64,000 bases of DNA from positions 23,774 through 87,773 of the forward strand of contig JBAZEO010000005.1 of the NCBI GenBank assembly GCA_041653935.1, in the 5' to 3' direction. Source of the DNA: JAYEHL01 sp041653935. GTDB lineage: Bacteria > Chloroflexota > Dehalococcoidia > E44-bin15. The translations under genes and the position numbers were made by a program. Positions within the stretch are counted from its first letter, which is position 1. Every line of letters starts with the position of its first letter. Shown here one piece after another: positions 42,123-52,281 of this stretch. The notes under the pieces are model-generated. The model was not told the origin of the DNA. It ran no database searches and was given only the letters and a program-made list of their open reading frames with translations.

Positions 42123-45100
42123 ATGAAAAAAACCAAAACAATCTCCCCGGATAACAAATCAGCTCAGGACCCCTTAAACAAAAATTCCGTTCCCAAGAAA
42201 GCCCCAAAGACCCCCACACCCAAACCCAGTTTCCCCATCATCGGAATCGGCGCCTCTGCCGGGGGGCTCGAAGCGTTTGAACTGTTCTTCAAAACAATGC
42301 CGGTCGATAGCGGCATGGCGTTTGTGCTCGTCCCCCACCTTGACCCGGGCCATGCAAGCATGCTCTCCGATATCCTCCAGCGGAACACTACGATGCCTGT
42401 TCACGAGGCGCAGGACCAGACCAAAGTCCAGCCAAACCACGTCTATATTATTCCGCCCGCGAAGGACATGGCGATCTTCCATGGCGCACTCCAGCTTAGT
42501 GTTCCTGAAAAGGCACGGGGACTGCGACTGCCAATCGACGCTTTCCTGCGATCGCTTGCCGAGGATCAGGGCGAACGCTCGATCTGCGTGATCCTCTCGG
42601 GAAGCGGGTCGGATGGCACACTCGGAGTCCGCGCAATCCACGGGGCAGGGGGCGTTTCCTTTGTGCAGGAACCCTCAACAGCGAAGTATGACGGCATGCC
42701 CGCAAGTGCCGTCCAGAGCGGTCTTGCCACATATGTGCTGCCGGTCGATAAGATCGTGGAGCAACTGGTCACCTATGCAAAGACCATCGCGGATACCAGG
42801 ATACCCCCGCCCATCCCGGTTCCTGCCGCAACCAGTGCAATGAACCGGATCATGATGATCCTGCGGTCGAGGACCGGCAACGACTTTTCCCAGTATAAGA
42901 AGAGCACGATCCAACGCCGCATAGAACGGCGGATGGTGGTGCATAACCTTTCGGACATAGACACATACGCCCGGTACCTCCAGGAGAACCCTACCGAAGT
43001 TCAGACCCTTTTTAAGGAACTGCTCATCAACGTGACCAGCTTCTTCCGTGACACAGAAGCGTTTGCCGCTCTGAATAACGAGGTCCTGCCCCGGATGGTT
43101 GAGAATAAGCCGGAGAACTATGTCTTCCGGGTCTGGGTGCCGGGGTGCGCCTCCGGTGAAGAGGCGTACTCCATCGCGATGCTCTTACGCGAGTACATGG
43201 ACGAGATCAAACAGGAGTTCACGTTCCAGATCTACGCGACCGATATCGATGACGATGCGATCGCGATCGCACGGTCTGGCACCTACCCGGCAAACATCGC
43301 CATCGATCTCTCACCCGACCGGTTGCGGCGGTTCTTTGCAAAAGAGGAGACCGGGTTCCGGATAAAAAAAGAGATCCGTGAGATGGTCGTCTTCGCTATC
43401 CAGAACGTTATCAAAGACCCGCCGTTTACAAAGATGGACATTATCAGCTGCCGGAACCTCTTAATCTACCTGGAACCCGAACTCCAGAACCGGGTGATTC
43501 CGGCGTTTCATTACGCGCTCCGACCGGGCGGGGTGCTCTTTTTGAGCCCGTCAGAGGGCATCGGGAATTTTACCGATCTCTTTGCCCCGCTCGATAAAAA
43601 GTGGAAGATTTACACCACAAAACCCTCTCTTGCATCTACCCGGACACTGGTTGCACAGCGCTTCGCGTGGACCAGCGACCAGCCGGAAAAGGAACCGGGT
43701 GATGTCACAGGCAAGAGAAATAACACAAACTTTGCCGAGGTCACCCGTCGCGCCCTCCTCCAGGAGTACGCCCCGCCGTCCGTTATCACCGATGAAAAAG
43801 GGAACATCATCTACGTACACGGCGAAACCGGGAAATACCTCCAGCCGGCTGAGGGTCATGCGAGGATGAATGTCATCGATATGGCACGCAAAGGGCTGCA
43901 ACTCGAATTGCGGACAGCCATCTACAATGCTGCCATATTGCACACACCAGCGGTCTCTCGGAACATTCCGGTCAGGACGAACGGGGGTATCCACGAGGTT
44001 GATGTCACGGTACGACCGCTTGCCGACCCGGAGGCAACAGAGAATCTGCTGCTTGTCAGTTTCCGGGACACCGGATTACCGGTGCCGGAGAAACGCACAC
44101 CGGTGAAGCGTGCTACCGGTAAAGGAACTTTTAAACGCGTCGAGGAACTTGAGCAGGACCTGGCGTACACCAAAGAGAACCTCCAGGCGACCATCGAGGA
44201 GATGCAGGCAGCAAACGAGGAACTCAAGTCCACGAATGAAGAACTGCAATCAACAAACGAAGAGCTCCAGTCCACGAATGAAGAACTTGAGACGTCAAAA
44301 GAAGAACTCCAGTCGCTGAATGAAGAGATCGTGACCGTGAATTCAGAACTTCAGGCAAAGATCGAGCAGCTCACGGGCATCCAGAATGATATGAAGAACC
44401 TGTTGGAGAACGTCAATGTCGGGACGATATTTTTAGACGATCTCCTCGCCATCAAACGGTTCACCCGCGATGCGACAAAGGTGTTCCGGCTCGCTGCATC
44501 CGATATCGGGCGCCCGCTTGCCGATATCCGGTCAACGATTCCGGACGAAGACCTCATCCCTGACGCGCAAGCGGTCCTTGATTCGCTCATCCCGAGGGAG
44601 AAGCAGGTGCGGACGACCAATAACGAATGGTACCTTGTCCGCATCATGCCGTACCGCACGCTGGAGAACGTGATCGAGGGCGTGGTGATGACGTTCTCCG
44701 ATATCACTGCATTAAAAGCAGTCGAAGCCGAAAGCCGGCGTGCCCGCGACTATGCGCAGAGCATCATAGACACGGTGCGGGAGCCACTCGTCGTCCTGAA
44801 CGCTGACATGGCAGTAATCTCTGCGAGCAAGGCATTCTACCAGACCTTCGGTATGACACCGGAAGAGACACAGAACCGGTCGCTCTATGCACTGGGTGAC
44901 CGGCAGTGGGACATCCCGAAGCTCCGGGAGCTGCTGGAAACCGTGCTGCCGAAGGACACGAATTTTGAGAATTTTGAGATCGAACACGACTTCCCCGGCA
45001 TCGGGCACATGACCATGCTCTTAAACGCCCGCCGTATCCCCGGAGAAGCAGGTTCGACACCGTTTATCCTCCTCGCTATTGAGGACATCACCGCGCGTGG

Positions 45101-45152
45101 AGTGCCGGCACAGGATCGCTCACGGGATGTGCGGAGCAGGAAGAAAGACTGA
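42123..45152 (+). CDS. CheB-CheR-PAS fusion protein
   Basis: 1009 aa from ATG 42123; upstream codons of the longer frame are promoter-like. CheB methylesterase domain (about 35-230) with catalytic Ser in GIGASAGG, His in VPHLDPGH and Asp in SGSGSDGTLG. CheR methyltransferase (about 245-505) with NVTSFFRD, the SAM site VPGCASGEEAYS and ISCRNLLIY. Then a PAS-like segment, a coiled coil (about 680-775) of repeated NEELQSTNEEL units, and two PAS domains (about 785-890, 895-1000). No receiver and no kinase: kinase function is probably supplied by the next gene, coupled by TGATG at 45150-45154. The CheB-CheR pair suggests reversible Glu/Gln methylation of an unknown target; no chemoreceptor is encoded in this window. 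Confidence 0.92.
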   Translation: MKKTKTISPDNKSAQDPLNKNSVPKKAPKTPTPKPSFPIIGIGASAGGLEAFELFFKTMPVDSGMAFVLVPHLDPGHASMLSDILQRNTTMPVHEAQDQTKVQPNHVYIIPPAKDMAIFHGALQLSVPEKARGLRLPIDAFLRSLAEDQGERSICVILSGSGSDGTLGVRAIHGAGGVSFVQEPSTAKYDGMPASAVQSGLATYVLPVDKIVEQLVTYAKTIADTRIPPPIPVPAATSAMNRIMMILRSRTGNDFSQYKKSTIQRRIERRMVVHNLSDIDTYARYLQENPTEVQTLFKELLINVTSFFRDTEAFAALNNEVLPRMVENKPENYVFRVWVPGCASGEEAYSIAMLLREYMDEIKQEFTFQIYATDIDDDAIAIARSGTYPANIAIDLSPDRLRRFFAKEETGFRIKKEIREMVVFAIQNVIKDPPFTKMDIISCRNLLIYLEPELQNRVIPAFHYALRPGGVLFLSPSEGIGNFTDLFAPLDKKWKIYTTKPSLASTRTLVAQRFAWTSDQPEKEPGDVTGKRNNTNFAEVTRRALLQEYAPPSVITDEKGNIIYVHGETGKYLQPAEGHARMNVIDMARKGLQLELRTAIYNAAILHTPAVSRNIPVRTNGGIHEVDVTVRPLADPEATENLLLVSFRDTGLPVPEKRTPVKRATGKGTFKRVEELEQDLAYTKENLQATIEEMQAANEELKSTNEELQSTNEELQSTNEELETSKEELQSLNEEIVTVNSELQAKIEQLTGIQNDMKNLLENVNVGTIFLDDLLAIKRFTRDATKVFRLAASDIGRPLADIRSTIPDEDLIPDAQAVLDSLIPREKQVRTTNNEWYLVRIMPYRTLENVIEGVVMTFSDITALKAVEAESRRARDYAQSIIDTVREPLVVLNADMAVISASKAFYQTFGMTPEETQNRSLYALGDRQWDIPKLRELLETVLPKDTNFENFEIEHDFPGIGHMTMLLNARRIPGEAGSTPFILLAIEDITARGVPAQDRSRDVRSRKKD

Positions 45153-46789
45153 TGGCAGCGGAAAAGAAGATGGCACCGGAACAGAAGGATGCGGGCACTA
45201 CTTCCCCCGGACGGTCCCTGCGGGATGAGGCAGAGGAGCGGCTTGCACGCTCCCGTAAGATTTCTCCGACGTTAAAGGGGCAGACCCCGGACGAACTCAT
45301 CCACGAACTCCAGGTGCACCAGATCGAGCTTGAGATGCAGGCAGAGGAACTCCAGAGGGCTCACTTGGCGCTGGAGGAATCGCGGGACAAGTACCTTGAC
45401 CTCTACGAGTTTGCACCGCTCGGCTATCTCATGCTCAATGACGAGGCAATCATAGCCGACGTGAACCTTGCTGGTGCGACACTTCTTGGGCTTCCGCGAA
45501 GCAGACTGGAACGGGCACGGTTCAGGAAATTTGTCGCCCCACAGGATAGTGAAGCATGGGACCGGTATTTTATGAGGGTGTTGCAGCACGAAAAGAAACT
45601 CACCTCCACCCTTATGCTCACGCGGGAGGACGGCACTCGTTTCCCCGCCCGGCTGGAAAGCATCCGGCTCACCGGTAAAAACGAGGGAAAGACAACAGTC
45701 CGGGTGGCAATCAGCGATATTACTGATATCCGGCAGGCTGAGAATGCGTTGGAGGAGACCAATGAATACTTAAACAACCTGCTCGATTTTGCAAACGCCC
45801 CGATCATCGTCTGGGACTCCAGTCTCCGGATCACCCGTTTCAACCATGCGTTCGAGTATTTGACCGGCAGGGTTGAGCAGGAAGTGATTGGGCAGCCACT
45901 GGAGATTCTCGTCCCTGCACTGACGAGGGGATCCGTGTTAAACCAGGTCCATAAGACCCAAAGCGGGGAGCACTGGGAATCGGTCGAGCTGCCAATTCTC
46001 CACGTGGACGGGAGCGTTCGAACCGTCCTCTGGAACTCTGCTACACTCTTCGGTGAAGATCATACAACGGTGATTGCTACCATCGCACAAGGTCAGGATA
46101 TTACCGACCGCAAACGGGTGGAGGTGGCGTTGCGTGAAACCAACAAAAAGCTCAACCTTCTCTCCAGCATCACCCGGCATGACATCAACAACCAGCTTAT
46201 GGCGATCAATGGCTTTTTGGAGTTGTTACACGGGAAAGTCCCTGATCCCGCTCTGCTGTCCTTTTTCACCGGGATTATGAATGCAAGTGCCCGGATCACT
46301 GTCATGATCCAGTTCACCAAAGAATACGAGAAGATCGGTGTCCTTGCCCCTGTCTGGCAGGATATCAGCACGCTCGTCGACACTGCGGTAAAGGAAGCGC
46401 ACCTTGGGTCGATCGGATTTGCGAACATGCTCTCTTTCGGAACTGAAGTGTTCGCGGACCCGCTCATCGCCAAGGTCTTTTACAACCTGATAGATAATGC
46501 GGTGCGGCACGGCGGGAAGATCACGTTTATCCGGTTCACCTCAAAAGATCAGAACGGGACGCGGCTCATCATCTGCGAGGACGATGGCGATGGTGTCCCT
46601 GCCGAAGTGAAGGAGCGGATCTTCGAGAGGGGATTCGGGAAGAACACCGGTCTCGGGCTCTTTTTAGCTCGCGAGATCCTTGCAATCACCGGCATCACAA
46701 TCACCGAGAACAGTGTACCGGGCAAAGGTGCACGGTTCGAGATCGCCGTACCGAAAGGAATGTGGCGGATGATGGGAGCGAAAGAGTGA
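45152..46789 (+). CDS. PAS2 sensor histidine kinase
   Basis: 545 aa. N-terminal basic region and a helix with LQVHQIELEMQAEELQRAH, which is nearly repeated in the next protein (LHQVELEMQAEELRQAH). Two PAS modules (about 85-195, 205-330), DHp with SITRHDINNQLMAINGFLELL, HATPase_c with NLIDNAVRHGG, EDDGDGVP and GKNTGLGLFLARE. Soluble. Start and stop each overlap a neighbour by one base (TGATG), placing it between the CheB-CheR protein and a REC-PAS9 kinase in one translational unit. It likely provides the kinase for the CheB-CheR-PAS protein. Confidence 0.92.
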   Translation: MAAEKKMAPEQKDAGTTSPGRSLRDEAEERLARSRKISPTLKGQTPDELIHELQVHQIELEMQAEELQRAHLALEESRDKYLDLYEFAPLGYLMLNDEAIIADVNLAGATLLGLPRSRLERARFRKFVAPQDSEAWDRYFMRVLQHEKKLTSTLMLTREDGTRFPARLESIRLTGKNEGKTTVRVAISDITDIRQAENALEETNEYLNNLLDFANAPIIVWDSSLRITRFNHAFEYLTGRVEQEVIGQPLEILVPALTRGSVLNQVHKTQSGEHWESVELPILHVDGSVRTVLWNSATLFGEDHTTVIATIAQGQDITDRKRVEVALRETNKKLNLLSSITRHDINNQLMAINGFLELLHGKVPDPALLSFFTGIMNASARITVMIQFTKEYEKIGVLAPVWQDISTLVDTAVKEAHLGSIGFANMLSFGTEVFADPLIAKVFYNLIDNAVRHGGKITFIRFTSKDQNGTRLIICEDDGDGVPAEVKERIFERGFGKNTGLGLFLAREILAITGITITENSVPGKGARFEIAVPKGMWRMMGAKE

Positions 46790-49700
46790 TGAAAGAAAAA
46801 ATCCGGGTCTTGTATGTCGATGACGAATCAACCCTTCTCGACCTTTGTAAGATGTTCCTGGAACATTTCGGGGATTTCACCGTAACGATAGCAACAGGTG
46901 CTCCCGAAGCGCTCCGGATACTTGAGCTCGCGACGTTTGACGCAATCATCTCTGACTACCAGATGCCGGAGATGGACGGCATCGAGTTTTTAAAAGTCGT
47001 CCGGGCCCGGGGAGACAAAACACCCTTCATTATCTTTACCGGAAAAGGGCGTGAAGAGGTAGTCATCGAAGCCCTGAACAGCGGGGCGGACTTCTATATC
47101 CAGAAAGGCGGCGAGCCCAAGTCGCAGTTTGTCGAACTGGCGCATAAGATCCGGCGGGCAGTAGAACACCTGAGTGATGAGAAGTCGCTCCAAAAGAGCC
47201 AGGTTCAACTCACGGAAGCGATGGATCTCGCCCATATTGCGAACTGGGAGTATGATGTTGCTTCAGGCATCTTCACTTTCAACGACCGGTTCTATGCCCT
47301 GTATGGCACAACGGCAGAGCGGGAGGGCGGCTACCAGATGCCGGCAGAAGTCTATGCACGGGAATTCGTTCACCCGGATGAACAGCGTGTGGTCGCAGAT
47401 GAAGTGCAAAAGGCGATAGCAGCCACTGATCCGAATTATACGAGGGATATCGAGCACCGCATTATCCGCAGGGATGGCAAGATCCGGCATATCATCGTGC
47501 GGTTTGGCATCACGAAAGATGCGAAAGGCAGAACGGTCAAAAACCACGGGGCGAACCAGGACATCACCAATCTGAAACAGGTGGAAGAAAACCTCCGGTT
47601 ACACCAGGTCGAACTGGAGATGCAGGCAGAAGAACTCAGGCAGGCTCACGTGGCGCTGGAGAAGTCACGCGATAAGTACCTTGATCTCTACGAATTTGCC
47701 CCGGTCGGGTATCTCACGCTGACCGACAAAGGCATAATCACCAGTGTGAACCTCACCGGTGCAACACTCCTTGGCGTTGTGCGGAGTGCACTGATCAGGG
47801 CACCCCTCAGTAAATATATCGCAGAAAATGATTCCGGTCCGTGGTATCAATATTTTCGGAATGTCATTAAGCAGGACACCCAACAGACCTGCACCCTTAC
47901 GTTCACCCGGGGGGATGGGACACCATTCCCCGCCCTGCTGGAAAGTGTACGGCTTACCGGCGGTGAGGGAGCAGCAACAGTCCGGATGATAATCAGTGAT
48001 AACACCGAACAGAAACGAGCAGAGTCAGAAATCCAGCAATTGCTCGCGAATGTTTCGCAGGAGAAAGAAAAACTCTCCTTACTTATCAACAGCATCTCCG
48101 ATGAGGTCTGGTTTGCTGACACCGAAGGGCGATTCACGCTGGCAAACCCATCTGCTCTCCGGGAATTCCGTCTTGATCATGCGGATGGATTCAATGTCGA
48201 AACCCTTGCGAAGAGCCTGGAAGTTCTTCGCCCGGATGGCAGCCCCCGCCCGGTTGACGAGGCTCCGCCATTACGTGCTCTTGCCGGAGAAGTGGTACGG
48301 CTCCAGGAGGAGATCGTCCGGACTCCTGCAACCGGGGAGTTGCGGTACCGGCAGGTCAGCGCCGCTCCTGTCCATAATGATAAAGGCATCATCATGGGAT
48401 CTATATCGGTTGTCCGGGACATCACCGACTTGAAAAGAGCAGAAGAAGCGCTCCGGAAAAGCGAGGGGAAATTCCAATCCCTCTATATGCATATGAATGA
48501 AGGCGCAGCCCTCCATGAACTCACGTATAACGACCAGGGTATCCCGGAAGATTATATCATCATTGAAACCAATTTAGCGTTCGAGAAGCAACTTGGCATC
48601 TCCAGAGATACGGTAATCGGGAAGACAAGCAGGGAAGCATATGGCGTAGCCGAGCCGCCCTACTTTGAAATCTATGCACGGGTAGCCCTGACCGGAGAGC
48701 CGAAGGTCTTTGAAACATATTTCCCTCCGTTGAAAAAACATTTCTCAATTTCAGTATTCTGCACTCAAAAAGGCAGTTTCGCCACAGTCTTTGAAGATAT
48801 TACCGAGCGCAAACAGGTGGTAGAAACGCTGCGGGAGAGCGAGGAGAAGTTCCGGTCTATTGTCGAGACCTCCCCAGACATTATCTGGGAGATCGACCCG
48901 CAGGGGATATTCCGGTACGTCAGTCCAAATATTCACGAGGTCATGGGATATACACCGGAAGAACTCATCGGAAGATCAATTACCGATATGATACCTGAGG
49001 AAGTAAAGTCCTCTGCGATCCAGGAACTGGAACGCCAGTTTTCCCAGAGAGGGCCGCTCTCACATTTCGAAATGCCATCCCGCCATCGTGATGGGCGTGA
49101 GATGATTCTCGAGATTCACCCGTCTTTGACCGGTATTGATGGCAAGCGGGAGGGGCTTCGTGGAATTGCCGTTGACATCACCGAGCGCAAGCAGGCTGAG
49201 GAGTCGTTGCGGACTACCCATGAAAAATATACAAAAGCGTTCATGTCAGTTCCTGATGCCATCACGATCAGCGATTTGGATTCGGGACGGTTCATCGAAG
49301 TGAACGATGCAGCAACAAGAATTTTCGGATACTCCCGCGATGAGTTGATTGGAAAGAGCACCCTTGAGCTCGGTATCTGGCAGAATAAAGAGGACCGGGA
49401 CCGCTTAATCGACCAGGTACGAAAACACGGCAAGGTATCCCAATTCGAGGTTTTAAATCGGCGCAAATCCGGCGAATTGTATAATGCCTTGGTGAACGCC
49501 GATACCATCTCTATTGGAAATATTCCCTATCTCATTGCTATTATCCGGGATATCACCGACCGGAAAAACGCGGAAGCTGCACTTGCAGAGAACGAGGAGA
49601 AGTACCGGACTCTGACAGCGAACCTCCCCGAGATTGTGTACCGTGTCTACCTGAAGGAAAATGGCAGGATGCAGTTCTTCAACGATCAGGTCGTCACCCT

Positions 49701-51378
49701 GACTGGCTACACGGAACCAGAACTGGTAGCGGGCACCATATGTTCGATTGAACCGTTAATCCATTCGGAGGATCGCCCAAGGGTTGTTGCGGCTGTCGAA
49801 AAGGCAATCACAGAGGGTGGGATCTTTATGGTGGAGTACCGTCTCATTCACAAGGATGGGTCAATCCGCTCCTTCAATGAACGCGGGCGCATTATCTACG
49901 GTGCCGATAACGAACCGCTCTATATTGATGGTATGATCCAGGATGTTACAGAGCGAAAAAAGATAGACGTGGCACTAACGGAGAGCGAGGGGCGGTACCG
50001 GGCCCTTATAGACAAACTGCCGGATTACATTTTTGTCCACACAAAAGATGGTGTCGTCTATGTCAATCCTGCGGCAGTTCAGGCGCTTGGGTATACAAAG
50101 GAAGAGTTGCTGACGCCTCCCATGTTCCGGTTTATTTCATCGGACTCGCATCAGATTATAAGGGATGCGATACAGCAACGGGAAGAAGGGGTACCAATTA
50201 ATCCCTATGAAATAGGGGTCATTGCAAAGGATGGTACGAGGCATACCTGCCTTGTGCAGGGCTCACGGTTCATCTTTAATAATGCTCCGTCTACCTTGAT
50301 CGTCCTTACCGACATTACCGAGCGCAAACGGGTAGAAGAAGTACTCAAAAAGAGCGAAGAGCAGTACCGTTCTCTTCTGGAGCATGTGCCGGAACTGATC
50401 CTCGTGCACCGGAACGGCACAATCCTGTACACAAATCCTGCAGCGGAAAAAACGCTGGGGTACACTTCCAATGAAGCGCTCAACCGGAATATCATTGACT
50501 TCATCGCTCCGGAATTCCATGAGCGTGTTGCAAACGCAGTGCGCCGGAGGATGGAAGGCGTTCCGGTTGAACCCTATGAGATTGATGTAATAGGAAAGGA
50601 TGGCAACCGCAGGACAATGAGCCTCAACGGCACCCAGATCGAATTCGAGGGTGTGCCTGCGAGCCTGATCGTGCTTGTCGACATTACCGAGCAGAAGGCG
50701 TTACGTGATTCGGTGACGCTCGCGAATAAGAAACTGAACCTGCTATCGAGTATCACTCGGCATGACATCATCAACCAGTTGTCCGCGCTGAATGGCTACC
50801 TCGAACTCTCGCGGGACCTCCTTAACGATCCCGTGAAGCTGGCAGAGTTCATTACAAAGGAACAGTACATCGCAGGTACCATCGATGACCAGATCCGTTT
50901 CACGAAGGACTACCAGGACCTGGGGATACATGCACCGGTATGGCAGAATGTACACGAGAGCGTTGTCATGGCGAGAGAGAGCCTTCCCCTGCGGGGCATT
51001 GCCGTTGAAACGAACAGCCCCGCCCTTGAGGTGTATGCTGATCCGCTCCTCGTACGGGTGTTCTACAACTTGATCGACAACGCGCTCAGGTATGGCAGCG
51101 ACCAGATGACCGCAATCCGGATCTCGTCACAAGTGTCCAGTCGCGGGCTTATGATCGTCTGTGAGGACGATGGAGTGGGTATTCCGGCGGACAAGAAGAC
51201 GGCGATCTTCAACCGGGGATATTTCAAACATACAGGGTTCGGGTTGTTCCTTTGCCGTGAGATTCTGTCCATCACCGGCATCACGATCACCGAGAACGGT
51301 GTACCGGGCAAAGGCGCCCGGTTTGAGATTACGGTACCGGAAGGGGCGTACCGGTTCACCAACACGGGGGAGAAATAA
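46789..51378 (+). CDS. Very large REC-PAS9 sensor histidine kinase
   Basis: 1529 aa from ATG 46789 (MKEKIRVLYVDDES); an earlier ATG lies in the upstream gene. REC (1-120) with Asp in ISDYQMPEMDG and Lys in YIQKGG. I count nine PAS/PAC modules between about 135 and 1300, delimited by linkers such as DITDLKRAEEAL, DITERKQAEESL and DVTERKKIDVAL; the last two are close duplicates (NPYEI.VI.KDG). DHp with SITRHDIINQLSALNGYLELS; HATPase_c with NLIDNALRYG, EDDGVGIP and an altered F/G2 box (YFKHTGFGLFLCRE). One of the longest soluble archaeal kinases I would expect. The REC could accept phosphate from the coupled 45152 kinase. Confidence 0.92.
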   Translation: MKEKIRVLYVDDESTLLDLCKMFLEHFGDFTVTIATGAPEALRILELATFDAIISDYQMPEMDGIEFLKVVRARGDKTPFIIFTGKGREEVVIEALNSGADFYIQKGGEPKSQFVELAHKIRRAVEHLSDEKSLQKSQVQLTEAMDLAHIANWEYDVASGIFTFNDRFYALYGTTAEREGGYQMPAEVYAREFVHPDEQRVVADEVQKAIAATDPNYTRDIEHRIIRRDGKIRHIIVRFGITKDAKGRTVKNHGANQDITNLKQVEENLRLHQVELEMQAEELRQAHVALEKSRDKYLDLYEFAPVGYLTLTDKGIITSVNLTGATLLGVVRSALIRAPLSKYIAENDSGPWYQYFRNVIKQDTQQTCTLTFTRGDGTPFPALLESVRLTGGEGAATVRMIISDNTEQKRAESEIQQLLANVSQEKEKLSLLINSISDEVWFADTEGRFTLANPSALREFRLDHADGFNVETLAKSLEVLRPDGSPRPVDEAPPLRALAGEVVRLQEEIVRTPATGELRYRQVSAAPVHNDKGIIMGSISVVRDITDLKRAEEALRKSEGKFQSLYMHMNEGAALHELTYNDQGIPEDYIIIETNLAFEKQLGISRDTVIGKTSREAYGVAEPPYFEIYARVALTGEPKVFETYFPPLKKHFSISVFCTQKGSFATVFEDITERKQVVETLRESEEKFRSIVETSPDIIWEIDPQGIFRYVSPNIHEVMGYTPEELIGRSITDMIPEEVKSSAIQELERQFSQRGPLSHFEMPSRHRDGREMILEIHPSLTGIDGKREGLRGIAVDITERKQAEESLRTTHEKYTKAFMSVPDAITISDLDSGRFIEVNDAATRIFGYSRDELIGKSTLELGIWQNKEDRDRLIDQVRKHGKVSQFEVLNRRKSGELYNALVNADTISIGNIPYLIAIIRDITDRKNAEAALAENEEKYRTLTANLPEIVYRVYLKENGRMQFFNDQVVTLTGYTEPELVAGTICSIEPLIHSEDRPRVVAAVEKAITEGGIFMVEYRLIHKDGSIRSFNERGRIIYGADNEPLYIDGMIQDVTERKKIDVALTESEGRYRALIDKLPDYIFVHTKDGVVYVNPAAVQALGYTKEELLTPPMFRFISSDSHQIIRDAIQQREEGVPINPYEIGVIAKDGTRHTCLVQGSRFIFNNAPSTLIVLTDITERKRVEEVLKKSEEQYRSLLEHVPELILVHRNGTILYTNPAAEKTLGYTSNEALNRNIIDFIAPEFHERVANAVRRRMEGVPVEPYEIDVIGKDGNRRTMSLNGTQIEFEGVPASLIVLVDITEQKALRDSVTLANKKLNLLSSITRHDIINQLSALNGYLELSRDLLNDPVKLAEFITKEQYIAGTIDDQIRFTKDYQDLGIHAPVWQNVHESVVMARESLPLRGIAVETNSPALEVYADPLLVRVFYNLIDNALRYGSDQMTAIRISSQVSSRGLMIVCEDDGVGIPADKKTAIFNRGYFKHTGFGLFLCREILSITGITITENGVPGKGARFEITVPEGAYRFTNTGEK

Positions 51379-51403
51379 TCCAGAAAAATGGCGAGAGGCG
51401 GGA

Positions 51404-51530
51404 TCAATCCGCCGCCACATCATCCTTTGGCAAAAACAACGGAGCCTTGCGATGATTCCCGTTGAGCACCGGTGTGAGAATCGCCTCGGAACCGTCTGTA
51501 ACTGCTGGTCGATGACGATGTTTAATGCCA
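51404..51530 (-). pseudogene. Convergent conserved C-terminal relic, copy 4
   Basis: On the minus strand LNIVIDQQLQTVP appears in one frame and LNGNHRKAPLFLPKDDVAAD, with stop at 51404, in another, separated by a frame change near 51490. Together they match the block at 29717 (LDMVIDRQL.TV ... HRKAPLFVPADD). It lies 26 bases after the kinase stop, the same spacing as at 29717. Confidence 0.45.
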
Positions 51531-51874
51531 ACTACGAACATGACCCCGAAGAGTGAAGTAAGGGGCGCGTGCGTGAACAATCGACGGTGCATCGCGCCGC
51601 CACGTGCTGTGGGCTTCGTAGTCTCAACAGGACAACCAGGAAAAAAGATACGATGTCCATATAAACACTTTCCCGGGTGCAGCGATTCCTAAATACATTG
51701 CGGGAACCCCATTTCCATCGAATTCCATATCCCATCACAATTGCAAATATTTTAGTTTAAGCGTGAAATACAAGGTACATGGTGTCTGCCTGCACAATGG
51801 CAAATTCACGACAGGGAACATCCCGATGAGCATGAGTATGATACGCAGTTACCCGTTGAGAGAGGAACACCATA
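51531..51874. other. Non-coding stretch before truncated P-type ATPase
   Basis: No gene is recognised. The last 100 bases hold the leader of the truncated ATPase with GAGAGAGGA about nine bases before its GTG. The middle (51690-51780) is AT-rich. Confidence 0.4.
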
Positions 51875-52234
51875 GTGCCAGCTCTTGACATAGAATCAGT
51901 CAAAGGTCTTTCAAGCGTTGAAGCAGCCGAAAAGATCAGAACTGAGGGATACAATGAACTCCCGGATGCTAAGAAACACGGCATTTTCGGCATTATCGTT
52001 GAAGTAATCAAAGAGCCGATGTTTATTTTGCTGGTCGCAAGCGGTCTGATCTATTTTGTACTCGGCGATGTGACCGAGGGCATCATGCTGATGAGCTTTG
52101 TGTTCGTCATCATCGGCATCACGGTATATCAGGAGCAGAAGACCGAACGATTCAATGTTCTGGACAATAATCAGTTCTCAACCGTTTCCCCCCCATTTTT
52201 GATAAATACTACCGAAATGCATTTATTGCTATAA
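51875..52234 (+). pseudogene. Cation-transporting P-type ATPase, N-terminal fragment
   Basis: From GTG 51875 the frame gives MPALDIESVKGLSSVEAAEKI and YNELPDAKKHG, the N-terminal cytoplasmic domain of type II/III P-type ATPases. The first two membrane helices follow (PMFILLVASGLIYFVLGD, then MLMSFVFVIIGITVYQEQKTER). After QEQKTER (about 52147) similarity ends, and 28 unrelated residues lead to a stop. The actuator, phosphorylation and nucleotide domains are absent. The gene was cut by deletion or insertion at about 52150. Confidence 0.75.
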
Positions 52235-52281
52235 AAATAATAAAATTGTATAAAGTCCTGATAGAAATTATGGTGTTCCGT

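Noticed and set aside
44200..44330. Apparent tandem repeats in DNA within the CheB-CheR gene
   Set aside because: They are codons of the NEELQST coiled coil, a known feature of CheB-CheR-PAS fusions, not an independent repeat.
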